From Ctena decussata (lineage: Eukaryota; Mollusca; Bivalvia; Lucinida; Lucinidae): a stretch of DNA of 64,000 nucleotides. Shown here in pieces: positions 1 through 11,659 of the stretch (positions are counted from its first letter, which is position 1; each line of letters begins with the position of its first letter). Location: positions 117,345,842 to 117,409,841 of the forward strand of contig OZ022500.1 in NCBI GenBank assembly GCA_963989385.1. Reading direction: 5' to 3'. A program made the translations under genes and the position numbers. Below the pieces are notes generated by a model. That model searched no databases and was not told the DNA's origin. It saw only the letters and a program-made list of their open reading frames with translations.

Positions 1-99
1 TCTGTACCCTAGCTAGTGGGCCTAAAAGTATAGCAGTCTTAGTCCTATTCTAGAGAAGGTGACGAGGAAATCTTTGTGTATATGTGTCTTCACTTTCAG

Positions 100-439
100 A
101 AGTGGCATCGAAGAAATAGTTGTCAGGTACGACGACTATTCCATAGCCAAGATTGCGACAAAGAAACTGGACAAACTGCCAGCCACAGTGGTAGTTACTC
201 AGAAAAAAATCGCGTCGGGCAAATCACTCAGCCGAGCTGAGGAGCTGCAGAGAAACATAGGAACAAATTTCATTTTCTGTCAATTTCACACCCGTCCTTT
301 TATTTTCTTTTTTTTTACTCTTAAGAATATATACTTAAGACCAAAAGTAACTTTACACTTTTTAGTACCGAATAAATCTATACTCCTACTGATGTTAAGC
401 AATTTAAATATTGCGATGAGTTTCCAACACTTGCCCTAA
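100..439 (+). CDS. Possible terminal exon of an unrecognised gene entering from the left edge
   Basis: A pyrimidine-rich tract followed by AG at 98-99 looks like a splice acceptor, and the open frame after it runs to a TAA at 437-439. The first 55 or so residues are hydrophilic and look like protein (SGIEEIVVRYDDYSIAKIAT and following, with several KK and SLSRAEEL). From about position 270 the frame becomes Phe/Leu-rich and could be untranslated or intronic sequence read through by chance. I do not recognise the family, and the rest of the gene lies outside the window. It could equally be a fortuitous frame. Confidence 0.25.
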
Positions 440-1245
440 CATAATTCATGAAAAACGACTTATCGAAGTTAACTCTCTTTCGAGTTACCTGTGCTTTCAT
501 TGAAAACACAAAATCAGCACTTTCTCACAAAAACTAAGGTAGACCAAAAATTTTAACACGCTATTTTAAAGGGCATCATTTGTCAATAAGAAATACTGCC
601 AGACATTTTGCCATCGACGTTTGGTTACTTTTTGGCCGTATGTTAAAGTTGCTTCACTTCCAAATTATCTCCCTTTGAATTAAAACAATAGTATACTTAA
701 GTCCTTTCTTAAAGCTTTGTCTCTGATTACATTCGAAATTTTTAATCAGTGATTAGTTTCGACAGCTGCCGAGAGTGTGTGACAAGATCATCTGATAAAA
801 ATTTGCATTGGTTCGAAAGAAAAAAATAACAAAAATTTGTAATGGGAATTTCCATTGATTGCACTGTATAGTTCGCAAAAAGGGCTTGGTCATAAAAGCA
901 CCACTCTAATTTGTGTTACTCGTAAGATGGTCCGGGCTTAATTGAACCTTAAACAGCAGTTCGATAGCATGTCTTACAGACTGGGTCTTTAAAGTTTAAA
1001 ATTGTCCAGTCACAAAGCTACAGAAACGCATCAAAAGTGATGCATTTTGGAAAAGTTTATTTTGACCCCTTGCATGTTTCATTAGGGCCTTGTGGTTGCA
1101 TTTATGACAACAAAAATCTAAAACTCAACTGTCTTATGCGTGATTGATCGGCCTTTAATAGGAATCAAATTCTTTTCATATGTCAGTCAAAAATACCCGG
1201 AAAAGGTATACATATAAACAGTGTAAAGTTACTTTTGGCTTTAAG
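334..1245. repeat. Inverted repeat pair (arms 334-359 and 1220-1245)
   Basis: The left arm, centred on CCAAAAGTAACTTTACACT, recurs in reverse complement at 1220-1245 with about two mismatches in 26 bases. Neighbouring bases also match loosely. The pair may be the terminal inverted repeats of an old element of about 0.9 kb. No transposase is visible between the arms. Confidence 0.45.
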
Positions 1246-1600
1246 TATAGATAAGGAGTAGGGTAGAATTCTTGTCAGATGGTTCTTTTGAAACCTCATG
1301 AAGGCACTGCCCGATTACTATGGCAGCTGTTTTTCCTTCACTGAGTATTGTGCGCAGCATTACCATGATTCGTAGGAGTGATAGTGTATGATATTGAGTT
1401 TAGAAAACAAGATGGGGCGATAGAGATTTAGAATATCAAAGACTTTTAATGTTATCACAAGAAGATGAAAAATCTCTCGGGAGAGAGTGCCGAAATCAAT
1501 GACCGTAGTCCTCTTTGGCAGTTGGCACGTTCGGCAGTGATTACATGGGTTTACCCGAGCAATACCCACGTATTCCCCAGGCTTCCCGAAGATATGCTTT
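440..1600. other. AT-rich intergenic DNA
   Basis: Apart from the right arm of the inverted repeat at 1220-1245 I see no gene, RNA or mobile element here. Confidence 0.5.
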
Positions 1601-1607
1601 ATACATA

Positions 1608-1851
1608 TGAGCCGCGGCACGACAAAACCAACAAAGTGACATGTGCTCCATGCGAAGACTCAGATCAGCGTGGACAACAGCCCAGTCTGAACAGAGTCGT
1701 CGCTGTATGCGGTAAGGCTCAGTAGCTAAGGGTCTACGCTAGCTCCATGCGGACAGCGAAGACTCTGATCAGACTGGGCGAATGCCCAGGCTGATCTGAG
1801 TCTTTGCTGGGCGCGCATGCCACTTTGTTGGTTTTGTCGTGTCGCGGCTCA
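1608..1851. mobile_element. Foldback MITE, family A copy 1
   Basis: The element starts TGAGCCGCGGCACGACAAAA and ends with the near reverse complement. The two halves are imperfect inverted copies of each other, with inner hairpins around TGATCAGACTGGGC and AGGCTGATCTGAGTC. It has no coding capacity. Seven copies occur in this window: 1608, 7744, 12372 (half), 43270, 45294, 48663 and 63052. This copy and the one at 45294 are flanked by TA on both sides. Confidence 0.85.
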
Positions 1852-2756
1852 TATCTTCGAGTAGCAGAGGAATACTGGGTTCTGCCCGGGTAAACCAAAG
1901 TAATTATATTGAACATGCCCACTAAGAAGAAAAATAGTGTAGACGACAAAAACTTTGACACACTACTCGTATCCGAGTAGTTCTCGTCATTTTTTACTAA
2001 CAATTTCCTGTTTTCTCCCAAACAAGCAGTTTTCTTTCAGTTTGCGGTAGTTATGTTTTGTGTACCTAATAACTCTGATTTTGACACACACGTCATGAAT
2101 TTATTTATAGAAGCAAACCTCAGGGAGCAATCATTATTTGATATGCTATCACGCACAGACAACGTCACGTCCAGAAGCAGTTCTCGTCATGTTGCTTTTG
2201 AGCTCGATTTTAAAATAAATATAAAACCCAGTTTGCTGTTGTGTTCCTATATAATAATTTTTGACATCTTATTCATGTAACAAAGTCCGTTCGTATGCCG
2301 AATGCGCTCAATTTTTTTAATGAGGCCACAGCAGACGAAAACGAACACAAAACTGAGACGAAGAGCTTGTCTTGTTCACGAGGCTGCTGAAAACGATAAA
2401 TGATGACTGGGACAGGTTTGTTATTTTAATATTTTTATGTTTTTCCTGCAATGTTGACTTAAATTCGGAATTTGTTTGCAAAATAGACACAATATTGGAA
2501 AACCTGACCCAATTAAGAGAGGTCAGCACGTGGCTTGAACGTGCTCACGTGAATGCCCCTGACGTAATCACGCGACTTTGCGAATTCAAAAGAGAAAAAA
2601 ACGGCATTTATATATACACAGTTCGACATCTTGATCAGTTTTGCACTAGTTTGACCAAATGTATCATACACTTAGGATTAAGGCAGTTGAAGTAAAGAAA
2701 AATTACGCGAAAAACTCTTTTTAAGCAGAATGACGAGAACTAGGCCTACTAGCTGA
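1852..2756. other. Intergenic DNA with short inverted motifs
   Basis: The sequence around AGTTCTCGTCA at 1976-1992 recurs in reverse complement at 2727-2742, and the ACTCGTATCCGAGTAG palindrome at 1964-1979 recurs near 3522. These may be remnants of one foldback element later split by the hAT-like insertion at 2757. The short open frames at 2053-2280 and 2372-2695 match no family that I recognise. Confidence 0.35.
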
Positions 2757-3507
2757 CCAGTGTCTATTCTAGAAACTGAAAATGAGGGGGGATTTTCCCC
2801 CCTCCATCTCAAAAATAGGGGGGATTTTCAAAAAATAGGGGGGACAATTTTCGAACAGACAGAAAACATTTAGCCCATAAAACAGACATGTACACATTTA
2901 TTCCTGTCCAAGACTTACAGTAATCTGAACTGACTTTAGACATTAGACATTTATTCCTGTCCAAGACTATACACTGTATAGTATGATACAGTAATATCTT
3001 AACTGACCTGCTTTACCCAGTTTGAAATCGATATTCCTGTTCTAAATCCTATCACATTCCAGTTACATATTTTCTGAGTTGATTTGACGGTTTTAGTCTT
3101 AAATCTAAGTATTTCAATGGGTTTACAGTGATTATTTTGCTGATACATAGTTTTTCAGCGATTTATAAATTTTCACCGCGGGTATGCTAACCTAGGTGCG
3201 GGTGCGGGTTACGCATCTTACCCATTCTCTAATGGAATTCGTTCCGGTATTTCATCGAACCCGTGAAGTCAAGGGAAGCTACTCTAATGGACACAATATG
3301 GCGAAAACAACTTCGGCAATGATGGCTTGATGCCTTTTTATCCAAAACTGCGGTATTTTCTGCGAGGCAAGAGTAAATTCTTGGTTTTGGGACGTTTTCA
3401 TTGTTTATTTTTTATGCGGGACTGTCACCCATTCGGTCTGAATTTATGCGGGATATGAGTAAAATTAGCGCGAATCCCGCAATCGCGCATCCTAGAATAG
3501 ACACTGG
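2757..3507. mobile_element. Non-autonomous DNA transposon, hAT-like
   Basis: The element is bounded by CCAGTGTCTATTCTAGA and its reverse complement CCTAGAATAGACACTGG, giving terminal inverted repeats of about 17 bp with one mismatch. The CAGTG start is typical of hAT termini. Flanks are similar (AGCTGA on the left, AGCCTGA on the right), consistent with an eroded target duplication. The interior has G-tracts near 2787-2850 and no long open frame. Confidence 0.6.
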
Positions 3508-4904
3508 AGCCTGACGAGATCTACTCGGATACGAGTGGTAGACGACCAGCACCCTTCCCCTCTTGAAATATTCACAATGCTAGACAAAACAAAACAGACA
3601 TAAAAAAAAAATAAAGAGTAAATATGAAACCTGACTGCAAGAAGGCATCTGCAAACTGTCACCACAAAAGTACACAAAATCGAGCATCATAACCATCGCC
3701 TTAGAACGGTGATTAGAAAAATAATACACATGTTTAAACATGTTATACTGTGCACAAATTTTCACCCTGGGTATTAGACGTTTCAGGCTTAAATTAAAGC
3801 CTTTTGACCGAAAGGAACCAAATACGTAGAAGTTGATGGCAAATGTTCAGACTCAATAAGAGGATAGGGTCACAAATAGTGTTCGAAAGGGTAGTGCGTT
3901 AGCGCCATGGGTACGCCTTTCTGAATGTTATAAATTGTTTACCAGAATTCATCTCATACATATCTAGTATACATATCTAGTATTTAAACGAACACTTCTG
4001 ATCAGACTGCGCATGCTTAAACCTACCGTTAGGTACGCTTTTTACACGATTCTACTCAAAATAAAACTGTCATACTGTTCCCTAGGAGGCTCACAAAAAC
4101 TGTCATGATTTTTTTCGTCTACTGTTCCCTAGGAGGCTCAAGGGAAATAACCATAACATGCACCTCCTGGCACTGAGTCTGTTCATGTGCTCTCCACTTT
4201 CTTCACTTTCATATTTTGAATTTCACAGAATCTATTTCACACATTTTAATAATGTGCACAAAAAGGTGTTTGTATCGGCGGATGAAAATGAAACGCTGTA
4301 TGCAGCTGACTGAGTCCGTTTATGTAGTGCAGAATTCCGCTGCCGATAGCACAGGAAGTTAATTAAATTAGCGCTTAGCCCAACTGCGTCACCTAGACTC
4401 CTTGAGCTGCAAAAACACAGTATTAATTATCATAGATTTGTTTTACTTTCTCATATATGGTGAATAAATCGTACACTGACTATGTTATTTTAAACTGAAG
4501 AAACACGAGATTAATGATCTTCTGTATGTCACAAGAAAATCTATCTCACAGCCCTTTGCATTAGTTCTGGGTAGAGCTACTGACATGCTAAGTACTGTGT
4601 TTAGCATGCCTCTGATCTGCTTCTTGTAAATAGTTTTAATGGCCCACCCCGAAAGTTTGTTATCCCTTTGAGCTAAATTCTAAATTTAGCCACCCACCAC
4701 ACCTGAGGTAATGATCAGAAAACGATCGTCTCAGTATAGAGAGACAGATAGACAATGTCAGAGGCGTTACAGCTGGTGTTTCACAAAATTAATTAATTCA
4801 CAAAATAGTTGTGAAGGCTAATCAGAGTCTTTAGTACCCGTAACAAAAGCCGCAAGACGGTTATCTTTGCCACACTGCTCAACAAAGTTAGTAAATACAG
4901 GAAC
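3508..4904. other. Intergenic DNA, no gene recognised
   Basis: AT-rich with scattered short frames. A 20-base motif, ACTGTTCCCTAGGAGGCTCA, occurs twice, near 4074 and 4122. Nothing else stands out. Confidence 0.5.
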
Positions 4905-4999
4905 CCCGCTGGCACAAAACATTGAATCAACATTGATTCAACATCATGATGTTGAATCAATGTTGGTTCAATTTTCCTTCAACTTTGTGCGCCCATTGG
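4905..4999. repeat. Foldback repeat, family D copy 1
   Basis: A small palindromic element built from ATTGAATCAAC motifs around a centre ATCATGATG, with ends resembling CCGCTGGCAC and GTGCGCCCATTGGG. Related copies lie at 22658, 55122-55440, 55472 and about 61040. The family shares its GC-rich ends with family C. Confidence 0.65.
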
Positions 5000-5251
5000 G
5001 TCATTTCTATGAAGTTATCGAAGTTTGTCGTTTTATTCAGTCTGATTTATGGTACGTGACCCTATGCCATATACCCAGATTCTCATCAAAACCTGAAACA
5101 AAAAAATATAATGATTGCTGAGCCACAAGATGAGATGAAGTTGTGCATCAAGTAATAACTAAAATTGACTTATTTATTCCCTCTTTTTCCGCGAAAGGTT
5201 GCGGCAGAGGATATAACTCACAGCAGTGCATTTGACGACCTCCCGTGTTCA

Positions 5252-5345
5252 AAGGTATTTTCCCCATAACGTCAAAATGACGTCGTTTCAACATCGGTGT
5301 ACCGACTTCGAAAACACGTCATTTTGACTTTGTGCGCCCCCCATC
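5252..5345. repeat. Degenerate family C foldback repeat
   Basis: Imperfect palindrome with ACGTCAAAATGACGTCG on the left and CGTCATTTTGACTTTGTG on the right. The motif content matches family C, but the usual CCCAGC ends are missing on the left. Confidence 0.5.
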
Positions 5346-5551
5346 ATGCTTAGATGTCATAGTAACCGAATGATTAAAAAAAAAAAAAAAAGTTCCATCC
5401 ATTGAAATCATTTAGCTATTTAACTCGAGTCTGCTGGATTTGCTTTTTTGTATCTTTTTATTTTCTTTTCTTTATAAAAATAAACAAAAAACATCTCTAT
5501 AGGCCTACACGCTTAAAACATTGACCAGTAAAATACAAGCTTACATGCTAT

Positions 5552-5660
5552 CCCAGCGGGCACATGACGTTGAAATGACGTCGTACTGACGTCCATGCGA
5601 CGTCATTACGTCGCATCGACGCCAGTACGACATTATTTCAACGCCATGTGCCTGCTGGGT
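5552..5660. mobile_element. Foldback MITE, family C copy 1
   Basis: Starts CCCAGCGGGCACATGACGTT and ends GCCTGCTGGGT, with an almost self-complementary interior made of TGACGTC and GACGTCA motifs. It has no coding capacity. Other copies are at 8579 and 10001. Confidence 0.8.
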
Positions 5661-5867
5661 ATATGACTAGAAAACATATTGTAAAATAAAAGTTCTGGAG
5701 ATCAAACTTATCCGTTGTCTTTTCAGCAGAGTGGTCGGTGGGAGTCACCTGAATAGGTGCCAACATCGCTTTCTGTTTTGTTCTGTAATTTACAACAACA
5801 AAAAAAAAAAACTAAGTGTTTTGAGCCATTACAGAAGCTAAGAGCAAGAGTTGGAATTCCGTAAAAC

Positions 5868-6125
5868 GGGGGTAAGCCCCCCATTAATTTATTTCTGACC
5901 GTTCCAATGCTGTACCTCACTGTTACTTGTGCTTCTTATCAACGCATCAGATGCTTTCCGCTCATCTGTTAGTGGCATTCTTTTTAGTTATGTAATGTAT
6001 CTGAACGACCACTTATCTGGGAAAGAGCTGTTCATTCAGTTTACGGTGCGTGTCTTCCGTGAACAGCAGTCTGTTTCTTCTTTCCCATTTGGTTTTGAGG
6101 GTGGGCCGTTGGGTTGCCAATAATT
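5868..6125 (+). repeat. Dispersed repeat family R, copy 1
   Basis: Shares a conserved series of blocks with 12900-13375, 28885-29300 and 62688-63035: a CCCCCC run, then CTGACCGTTCCAA, a T-rich spacer, ACCACTTATCTGGGAAAGAG, and finally TTTGGTTTTGAGGGTGG. It has no coding potential. In copy 3 it lies just downstream of the reverse transcriptase relic, so it could be part of that element's 3' region. Confidence 0.55.
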
Positions 6126-7086
6126 ACTTATCTTTTCACCTTCCCTATGGGGCTTCACTCTTTGAATGCTTCGCCCCGTAATCGATAGTACAGACTCAGG
6201 AAGTGGAAAATTGGTTTGGAAATGACACACACGCATGCACGTCCCACCCCCTCCGCCATCCCCAAACAGACAAACACACACACATTTCGCACTATGGTAG
6301 GCGTAGTCAAATACCAGATCAAAATGCGTAGTATATTTGATTCTACAGTAGAGCGCCGTCTTTCTAAAATGTCGTTCAGAATATTAGCAAAGAATCACAG
6401 CATGTGTAAAACATTGTATATTGAATCCATGTATAAAAAATTGTATATACCTAGCTAATAATGATAAACAGTCAGTCATGTTTTCGAAAAAGGATTGATT
6501 AGTATCTGTGATACTTTGCTGAAATTAAGAATAAAACATGTCTATTATTTGAAATTGTATCTTTAAAGACAGAATTTCAAATAATTATTATTTTTTATTC
6601 TTCGCAGAGTAGCTATTACACTAGAAGACATAAGAAACTATCTTCATTTTCACATATTTTAACAGAGGTTTGAAGTAGCTGTCTTCGGATTTTTATGCTT
6701 TTACGTATATAAGTGGCTTGATTATTTTTTGTTTGTTTTGAGTTAGATACGTTTGAGCCGGTAGCCTCAGACATTTTTTATGATTCAGTGTCCCAAGGAT
6801 TTTTGTATTCTGGAAAAGTAGCCCCAGGATTTGTGTGTTCAGAGTCAGTGATCCCAAGATGTTTATGTTTTTACTTACTGGTCCTACGATCAGCTGCCTG
6901 TCTATATCGATACCTTTGCATACCTGAAATCGTGAAACGGCCAAAATTTAATTGCGCTACAAAGTCTAAAAAATCATTAATATCGCACATATGTGGTCCA
7001 AGTGCTTTATCGTCTTCTGCAACACATGCACTCATATAGTTTGTTCTCAAATTTTGGTTTATTTGTAAAGAAAAAGATTTATCATA
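6126..7086. other. Intergenic DNA, no gene recognised
   Basis: Short frames on both strands between 6216 and 7092 show no recognisable motif. At 6700-6870 phrases such as CCAAGGATTTTTGTATTCTGG recur with variation every 35-45 bases, which suggests a decayed tandem repeat. Confidence 0.4.
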
Positions 7087-7683
7087 TGACATCGCTGTTA
7101 TTTAGTGGATAACGTCGTGTCATAAAAATCGTATGACCACACATGTAATAACATTTCGACGCGTACACGTAACGCCATTGACAACGTCCATGTCAACAGT
7201 GCGTTTTCATATTGAAATAATGTTCAGTTTGAAGGTGTTAAAACACCATTTTAATGGGTCATATGATAAACAGAATCTTAAACTCGTGATCATTTCATAT
7301 GAAATTTATGAAACTCGCCAAAGGCTTGTTTCATAAATTTCATATGAAATGACCACTCGTGTAAGATCTTCTATTTATGATATGACGTCGCTGTTTTTCA
7401 GTGGATAACGTCGTGGATAACGCCATAAAAATCATATGACAACACGGGTAATAACATTTTGGCGCGTACACGTAAGGTTATTGACAATGTCCATGTCAAC
7501 AATGCGTTTTCTTTTTGAAATAATGTTCATTTTGAAGGCGAAAAAATGCCGTTTTATAGGGTCGTATGATAAACGGAATCTTACACTCGTGGTCATTTTA
7601 TATGACATTTATGAAACTCACCGAAGGCTCGTTTCATAAATTTCATATGAAATGACCACTCGTGTAAGATCCTCTCATACTAT
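7087..7683 (+). repeat. Two tandem copies of a unit of about 300 bp
   Basis: Unit 1 (7087-7383) and unit 2 (7384-7683) match along their length, for example GTCATTTCATATGAAA-type palindromes and the shared CATTTCATATGAAATGACC ends 302 bases apart. Each unit ends in an inverted pair around TTTATGAAACTC and GTTTCATAAATTTC. Parallel 67-codon frames at 7133 and 7436 arise only because the units are related, and they carry many substitutions; I do not call them genes. Confidence 0.8.
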
Positions 7684-7743
7684 GATGTCTTGGCACTGTT
7701 CGTCTTCACTGTCACAGCACTATTTTTAGTTAAAACCTTCAAA

Positions 7744-7970
7744 TGAGCTGCGACATGAGAAAACCAACAAAGTGGTTGTGCGCCCAGCGCAGACAGATCA
7801 GTCTGGGCATCCGCCCAGACTGATCAGAGTCTTCGCTGTGCGCTTCAAGGGTAGCTAAGGGTCTAAGCTAGCTCTATACGGACAGCGAAGACTCTGATCA
7901 GACTTCCAGGCTGAACTGAGTCTGCGCTGGGCGCAAAACCGCTTTGTTGGTTTTCTCGCGTTGCGGCTCA
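7744..7970. mobile_element. Foldback MITE, family A copy 2
   Basis: Bounded by TGAGCTGCGACATGAGAAAA and its near complement ending GTTGCGGCTCA. The interior TGATCAGAGTCTTCGC and GCGAAGACTCTGATCAGA arms pair with each other. Same family as 1608-1851. Confidence 0.85.
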
Positions 7971-8578
7971 AATGTGGTTTATAGTGCTTAGTTGAATCTT
8001 TTTCAAATGGAAACTGCCCTTGAAAAAAGTTTTTTTCTCTGGAGACAGAAAATACTCTCCTTAAATAGTACTCATTACATAAGTACTTCGTAATGAGAGG
8101 GATCTCTCTTGCAGGTGCTCTTTCACTGTAAATGGGATCTGAGCACTGTGAAACCGGTTCGGATTTTGTAATTTGACGTTAGAGCTGTGCGAATGATTTT
8201 AGATATTTGGCTCTGAAGTCATCAAAAACAGCGTCAGTCGTCAGAACCCCCGCACAGCCGTTTAGTTATATTGAATTGCTGAAAATAAGAAGCTGATTAT
8301 TTAGCTTGCCATTCTGTTTTATTGCCTAACCGCCTCGATTTCTAAGTTCAAAAATGACTTTTTTACCTTCAGAAAGGCAGATGCATTGCTATTACCTTTA
8401 TATAATACAAAGTTTCAGATACGTTGTTTGAAATCTGAAAATGACGTAAAACCGCCAAGTCACTCATTTTCATCTATGCTTTAACAACCGTCACGGCGGA
8501 ATAACAAGACAGCTGTAGCATGATATTGCTGAAGAATTATAGACTTCTCTACCGAGGTGATCTCCATTGAAACTGTAT
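7971..8578. other. Intergenic DNA, no gene recognised
   Basis: I see no coding, RNA or repeat structure beyond AT-rich background. Confidence 0.5.
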
Positions 8579-8734
8579 CCCAGCAGGCATCTGACGTCTT
8601 ACTGACGTCAAGTTGGCGTCAGTAACACAGCAGACAATTGACGTTAAAAGAGCATCATACTGACGTCGATGCGACGCCATTACGTCCCATCGACGTCAGT
8701 ACGACGTCACGACAATGTCATTTTCCTGCTGGGT
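8579..8734. mobile_element. Foldback MITE, family C copy 2
   Basis: CCCAGCAGGCATCTGACGTC on the left and CCTGCTGGGT on the right, with many TGACGTC and GACGTCA motifs between. It is longer than copy 1 because of an extra stretch around 8610-8650. Confidence 0.8.
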
Positions 8735-9097
8735 ATCAATATATCTTAATACGCATTTTATTTTTTTTTCTTCTAATTATTCCTTAAACAAGCTAGTTTT
8801 ATCTTGGTTATATTCAATACTGTTGTAAACAAGTAGCAAAGACTATAATAAAGGTATCATCTTTCTCCAGATAAAGCAATCGATTGAGCCTGGGAGAGAA
8901 TATGATAGATAATTCCATTTATAGTTAAAACCAGGGCAGCTGGCATGAGATGTTGTCACGATTTCTTCATTAACGATCTTCGCTAGAATTGTTTGAGCCT
9001 TTTAAATATGTGAGAAGCATTAGCAGATCAATAAAAAGCTCGTTTAATACGAACCTTGAATCTTCTTTAACTCTGACTGTAGGGTAAATCAAATATT

Positions 9098-9440
9098 TCA
9101 ACATTCAATCTTCTTGAAAGCAACCACCACCTGCGCACATCTCTGGCTTGTACACATCCATGTTTGGTGAAAATGCATCTGCTGGTACAAGAGGTGTCTT
9201 TGTTTTTCTGGAAAATCCTTCTGTGACCTTGCAATTATGATCAAGGTCACCAAAAGCTGTCCAAAAGGCATAGCTTTGCAAGTCTGGTAAAATCCATCCA
9301 CTGGTTCAAGAGATATCTTCATCTTAAGAACCAGTCCTCTGACATTGAAAATAGAGTCAATGTGGCCATAACCTGTTAAGGTATTTAGCTTACCAGAGGG
9401 ATATATTCTTGCAAGTATTGTAGAACCCACCTTCTGGCCC
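9098..9440. repeat. Degenerate dispersed repeat
   Basis: Two loosely related sub-blocks, each with GGTACAAGAG or GGTTCAAGAGATATCTTC followed by a CTGTGACCTTG-like phrase, are spaced roughly 120 bases apart; a further trace lies at 9600-9670. The 110-codon open frame on the minus strand is made of this repeat and resembles no family that I know. Confidence 0.4.
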
Positions 9441-9441
9441 A

Positions 9442-9577
9442 GAGGTTATAAAACTTGAGTACATTCTCATACTCAAAATAAAGCACAATGATTGGCTGCT
9501 TCCGAGCACATGCTCGGAAGCAGCCACTCAGTGTGCTTTATTTTGAGTTTTAGATTTTTCTCAAGTTTTACAACCTC
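9442..9577. repeat. Foldback element of 136 bp
   Basis: The outer arms are GAGGTTATAAAACTTGAG and CTCAAGTTTTACAACCTC. An inner arm ACTCAAAATAAAGCAC pairs with GTGCTTTATTTTGAGT, and a central hairpin is formed by GGCTGCTTCCGAGCA with TGCTCGGAAGCAGCC. The element is almost entirely self-complementary and non-coding. Confidence 0.8.
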
Positions 9578-9887
9578 GAACCCAAGTTTCTGAGATATAG
9601 TCTAAACAAGAGAAATTCTCTCATGCAAAACCCTCCTGTGACAATGAAAATTTCACCAAACATGGTTTACAGATGATAAATTATGAGGCAAATGATTCCA
9701 CAGAAGCTTAAACCGGATGATTTTGACGAGATGAGATGAGAAGGTTGGAGAATTGTCGACGAAATACTTTTTTTGGCGAAATGGTTTTTAACAAAATTTG
9801 GTGCAGCAATAAAATTCTTTGGGCCACAGATTCAAGATGAAAAAGTATGGACACTGTTTCAAACACAAAACCCTGAGGCCATGAACT

Positions 9888-9943
9888 ACAAATAAATAAA
9901 TAATTAGATAAATAAATAAATAATTAGATAAATAAATAAATAA
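9888..9943 (+). repeat. AAAT/ATTAGAT microsatellite
   Basis: A short tandem array of AAATAAAT units with interspersed AATTAGAT. Confidence 0.8.
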
Positions 9944-10000
9944 GACTTGGTACTACTGACACAAACTTTTTGGATCAGTTACTCAAAGCTTTGTGTAACA

Positions 10001-10108
10001 CCCAGCGGGCACTTGACGTCGAAATGACATCGAACTAAGGTCGTTGTGACGTTATTACGTCGCACCGACGTCAGAACGACGTCTTTTCGACGTTATGTGT
10101 CTACTGAG
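10001..10108. mobile_element. Foldback MITE, family C copy 3
   Basis: CCCAGCGGGCACTTGACGTC on the left and a decayed TGTCTACTGAG on the right, with ACGTCGCACCGACGTC in the centre. Confidence 0.7.
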
Positions 10109-10635
10109 ATGATCCATGAAGCCGGGTTTCTATTAGAACAAAGATGGTATGTGATTATGTCTTCCAGTACAATAATTTTATCAACGAATAAAAATTAATC
10201 AGAAAAGGTGTCTTTCACCAAAATGTCACATAGATTTTAATATTTTTTATTGGAAACATGACAAAGCATGTATCTTAATGAGATAAGATGTTTCAGACAG
10301 CGCCGTTTGATTCGTGTTTTCTAATCAAACACATATATACGCTTGGGATTAGACGAAAACTGAGCGCCTACTGGGATCTTTGATTTAAACCATGTATTCA
10401 GTTAGAAAAAAAATAAAAATAAAAATAAAACCGAGCTCAGCCTGACTTATAAAAAACAGTAGCCTAATACGAAACATTCATATAATAAGAAAAAATATAA
10501 TTAAAAAAATGTAAACAGGAACATGAAAAAGGTAAAGTTTTCCCATAATCTAATAGCCGTGGGGGCAGTGGGGGTTAGAGATTCGCTGTATCTTGGGCAC
10601 AGCAGATGGAAGACGGAGCGCATCCCTCTCTTTTC
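10109..10635. other. Intergenic DNA, no gene recognised
   Basis: AT-rich with A-runs near 10410 and 10490. Nothing supported. Confidence 0.5.
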
Positions 10636-11565
10636 GCCGCCTTTTCCTTCCCCGATTCAAAAAAGGTACCTATTTACTGCTGGTTGACATAGAGAGTTTT
10701 CCAGTCGTCGGATGGCGAAACCTGGTTGCGATCTCACGACCTTCCGGCGACTTTCTGCAACTTAAGCGAGTCACTCTAACCACTCGACCAAGGCGCCTCT
10801 CTTATAAAAATAAACAGATGAACTCAGGTGAGAAATCAGGAGTACTTCAAGAAGTTAAAATGGTGCGTTAAATAAATAAATAGACAAATAGATAAATAAA
10901 AAAGAAATGGTCAAACCAAACCAAATAATCCTCAAAATGCATGAAGCCGCCTTTTCCTTCCCTGATTCAAAAAAGGTACCTATTTACTGCTGGTTGACAT
11001 AGAGAGTTTTCCAGTCGTCGGATGGCGAAACCTGGTTGCGATCTCACGACCTTCCGGCGACTTTCTGCAACTTAAGCGAGTCACTCTAACCACTCGACCA
11101 AGGCGCCTCTCTTATAAAAATAAACAGATGAACTCAGGTGAGAAATCAGGAGTACTTCAAGAAGTTAAAATGGTGCGTTAAATAAATAAATAGACAAATA
11201 GATAAATAAAAAAGAAATGGTCAAACCAAACCAAATAATCCTCAAAATGCATGAAGCCGCCTTTTCCTTCCCTGATTCAAAAAAGGTACCTATTTACTGC
11301 TGGTTGACATAGAGAGTTTTCCAGTCGTCGGATGGCGAAACCTGGTTGCGATCTCACGACCTTCCGGCGACTTTCTGCAACTTAAGCGAGTCACTCTAAC
11401 CACTCGACCAAGGCGCCTCTCTTACAAAAATAAACAGATGAACTCAGGTGAGAAATCAGGAGTACTTCAAGAAGTTAAAATGGTGCGTTAAATAAATAAA
11501 TAGACAAATAGATAAATAAAAAAGAAATGGTCAAACCAAACCAAATAATCCTCAAACTGCATGAA
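10636..11565 (-). repeat. Three near-identical 310-bp tandem units carrying a tRNA-like SINE piece
   Basis: Units 10636-10945, 10946-11255 and 11256-11565 have the same length and differ at only a few positions seen by eye, such as CCCC/CCCT near the start and ATAAAAA/ACAAAAA. Read on the minus strand, each contains a tRNA-like head starting GGCGCCTTGGTCGAGTGGTT, which matches an A-box region, followed by a B-box-like GGTCGTGAGATCGCAACC, so the repeated unit includes a tRNA-derived SINE fragment. The near-identity implies very recent duplication or an assembly artefact. Confidence 0.85.
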
Positions 11566-11572
11566 ACACAGG

Positions 11573-11573
<1 letters not shown>

Positions 11574-11650
<77 letters not shown>

Positions 11651-11653
11651 GGG
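11574..11653 (+). repeat. (GA)n microsatellite followed by a G-run
   Basis: About 33 GA repeats run straight into 13 consecutive G and a further GGGGGCGG stretch. The adjacent open frames on both strands are only repeat translations. Confidence 0.95.
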
Positions 11654-11659
11654 CGGGGG

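Noticed and set aside
7133..7639. Two homologous small genes of 67 codons
   Set aside because: The similarity follows from a 300-bp non-coding tandem duplication; substitutions show no protein-level constraint by eye.
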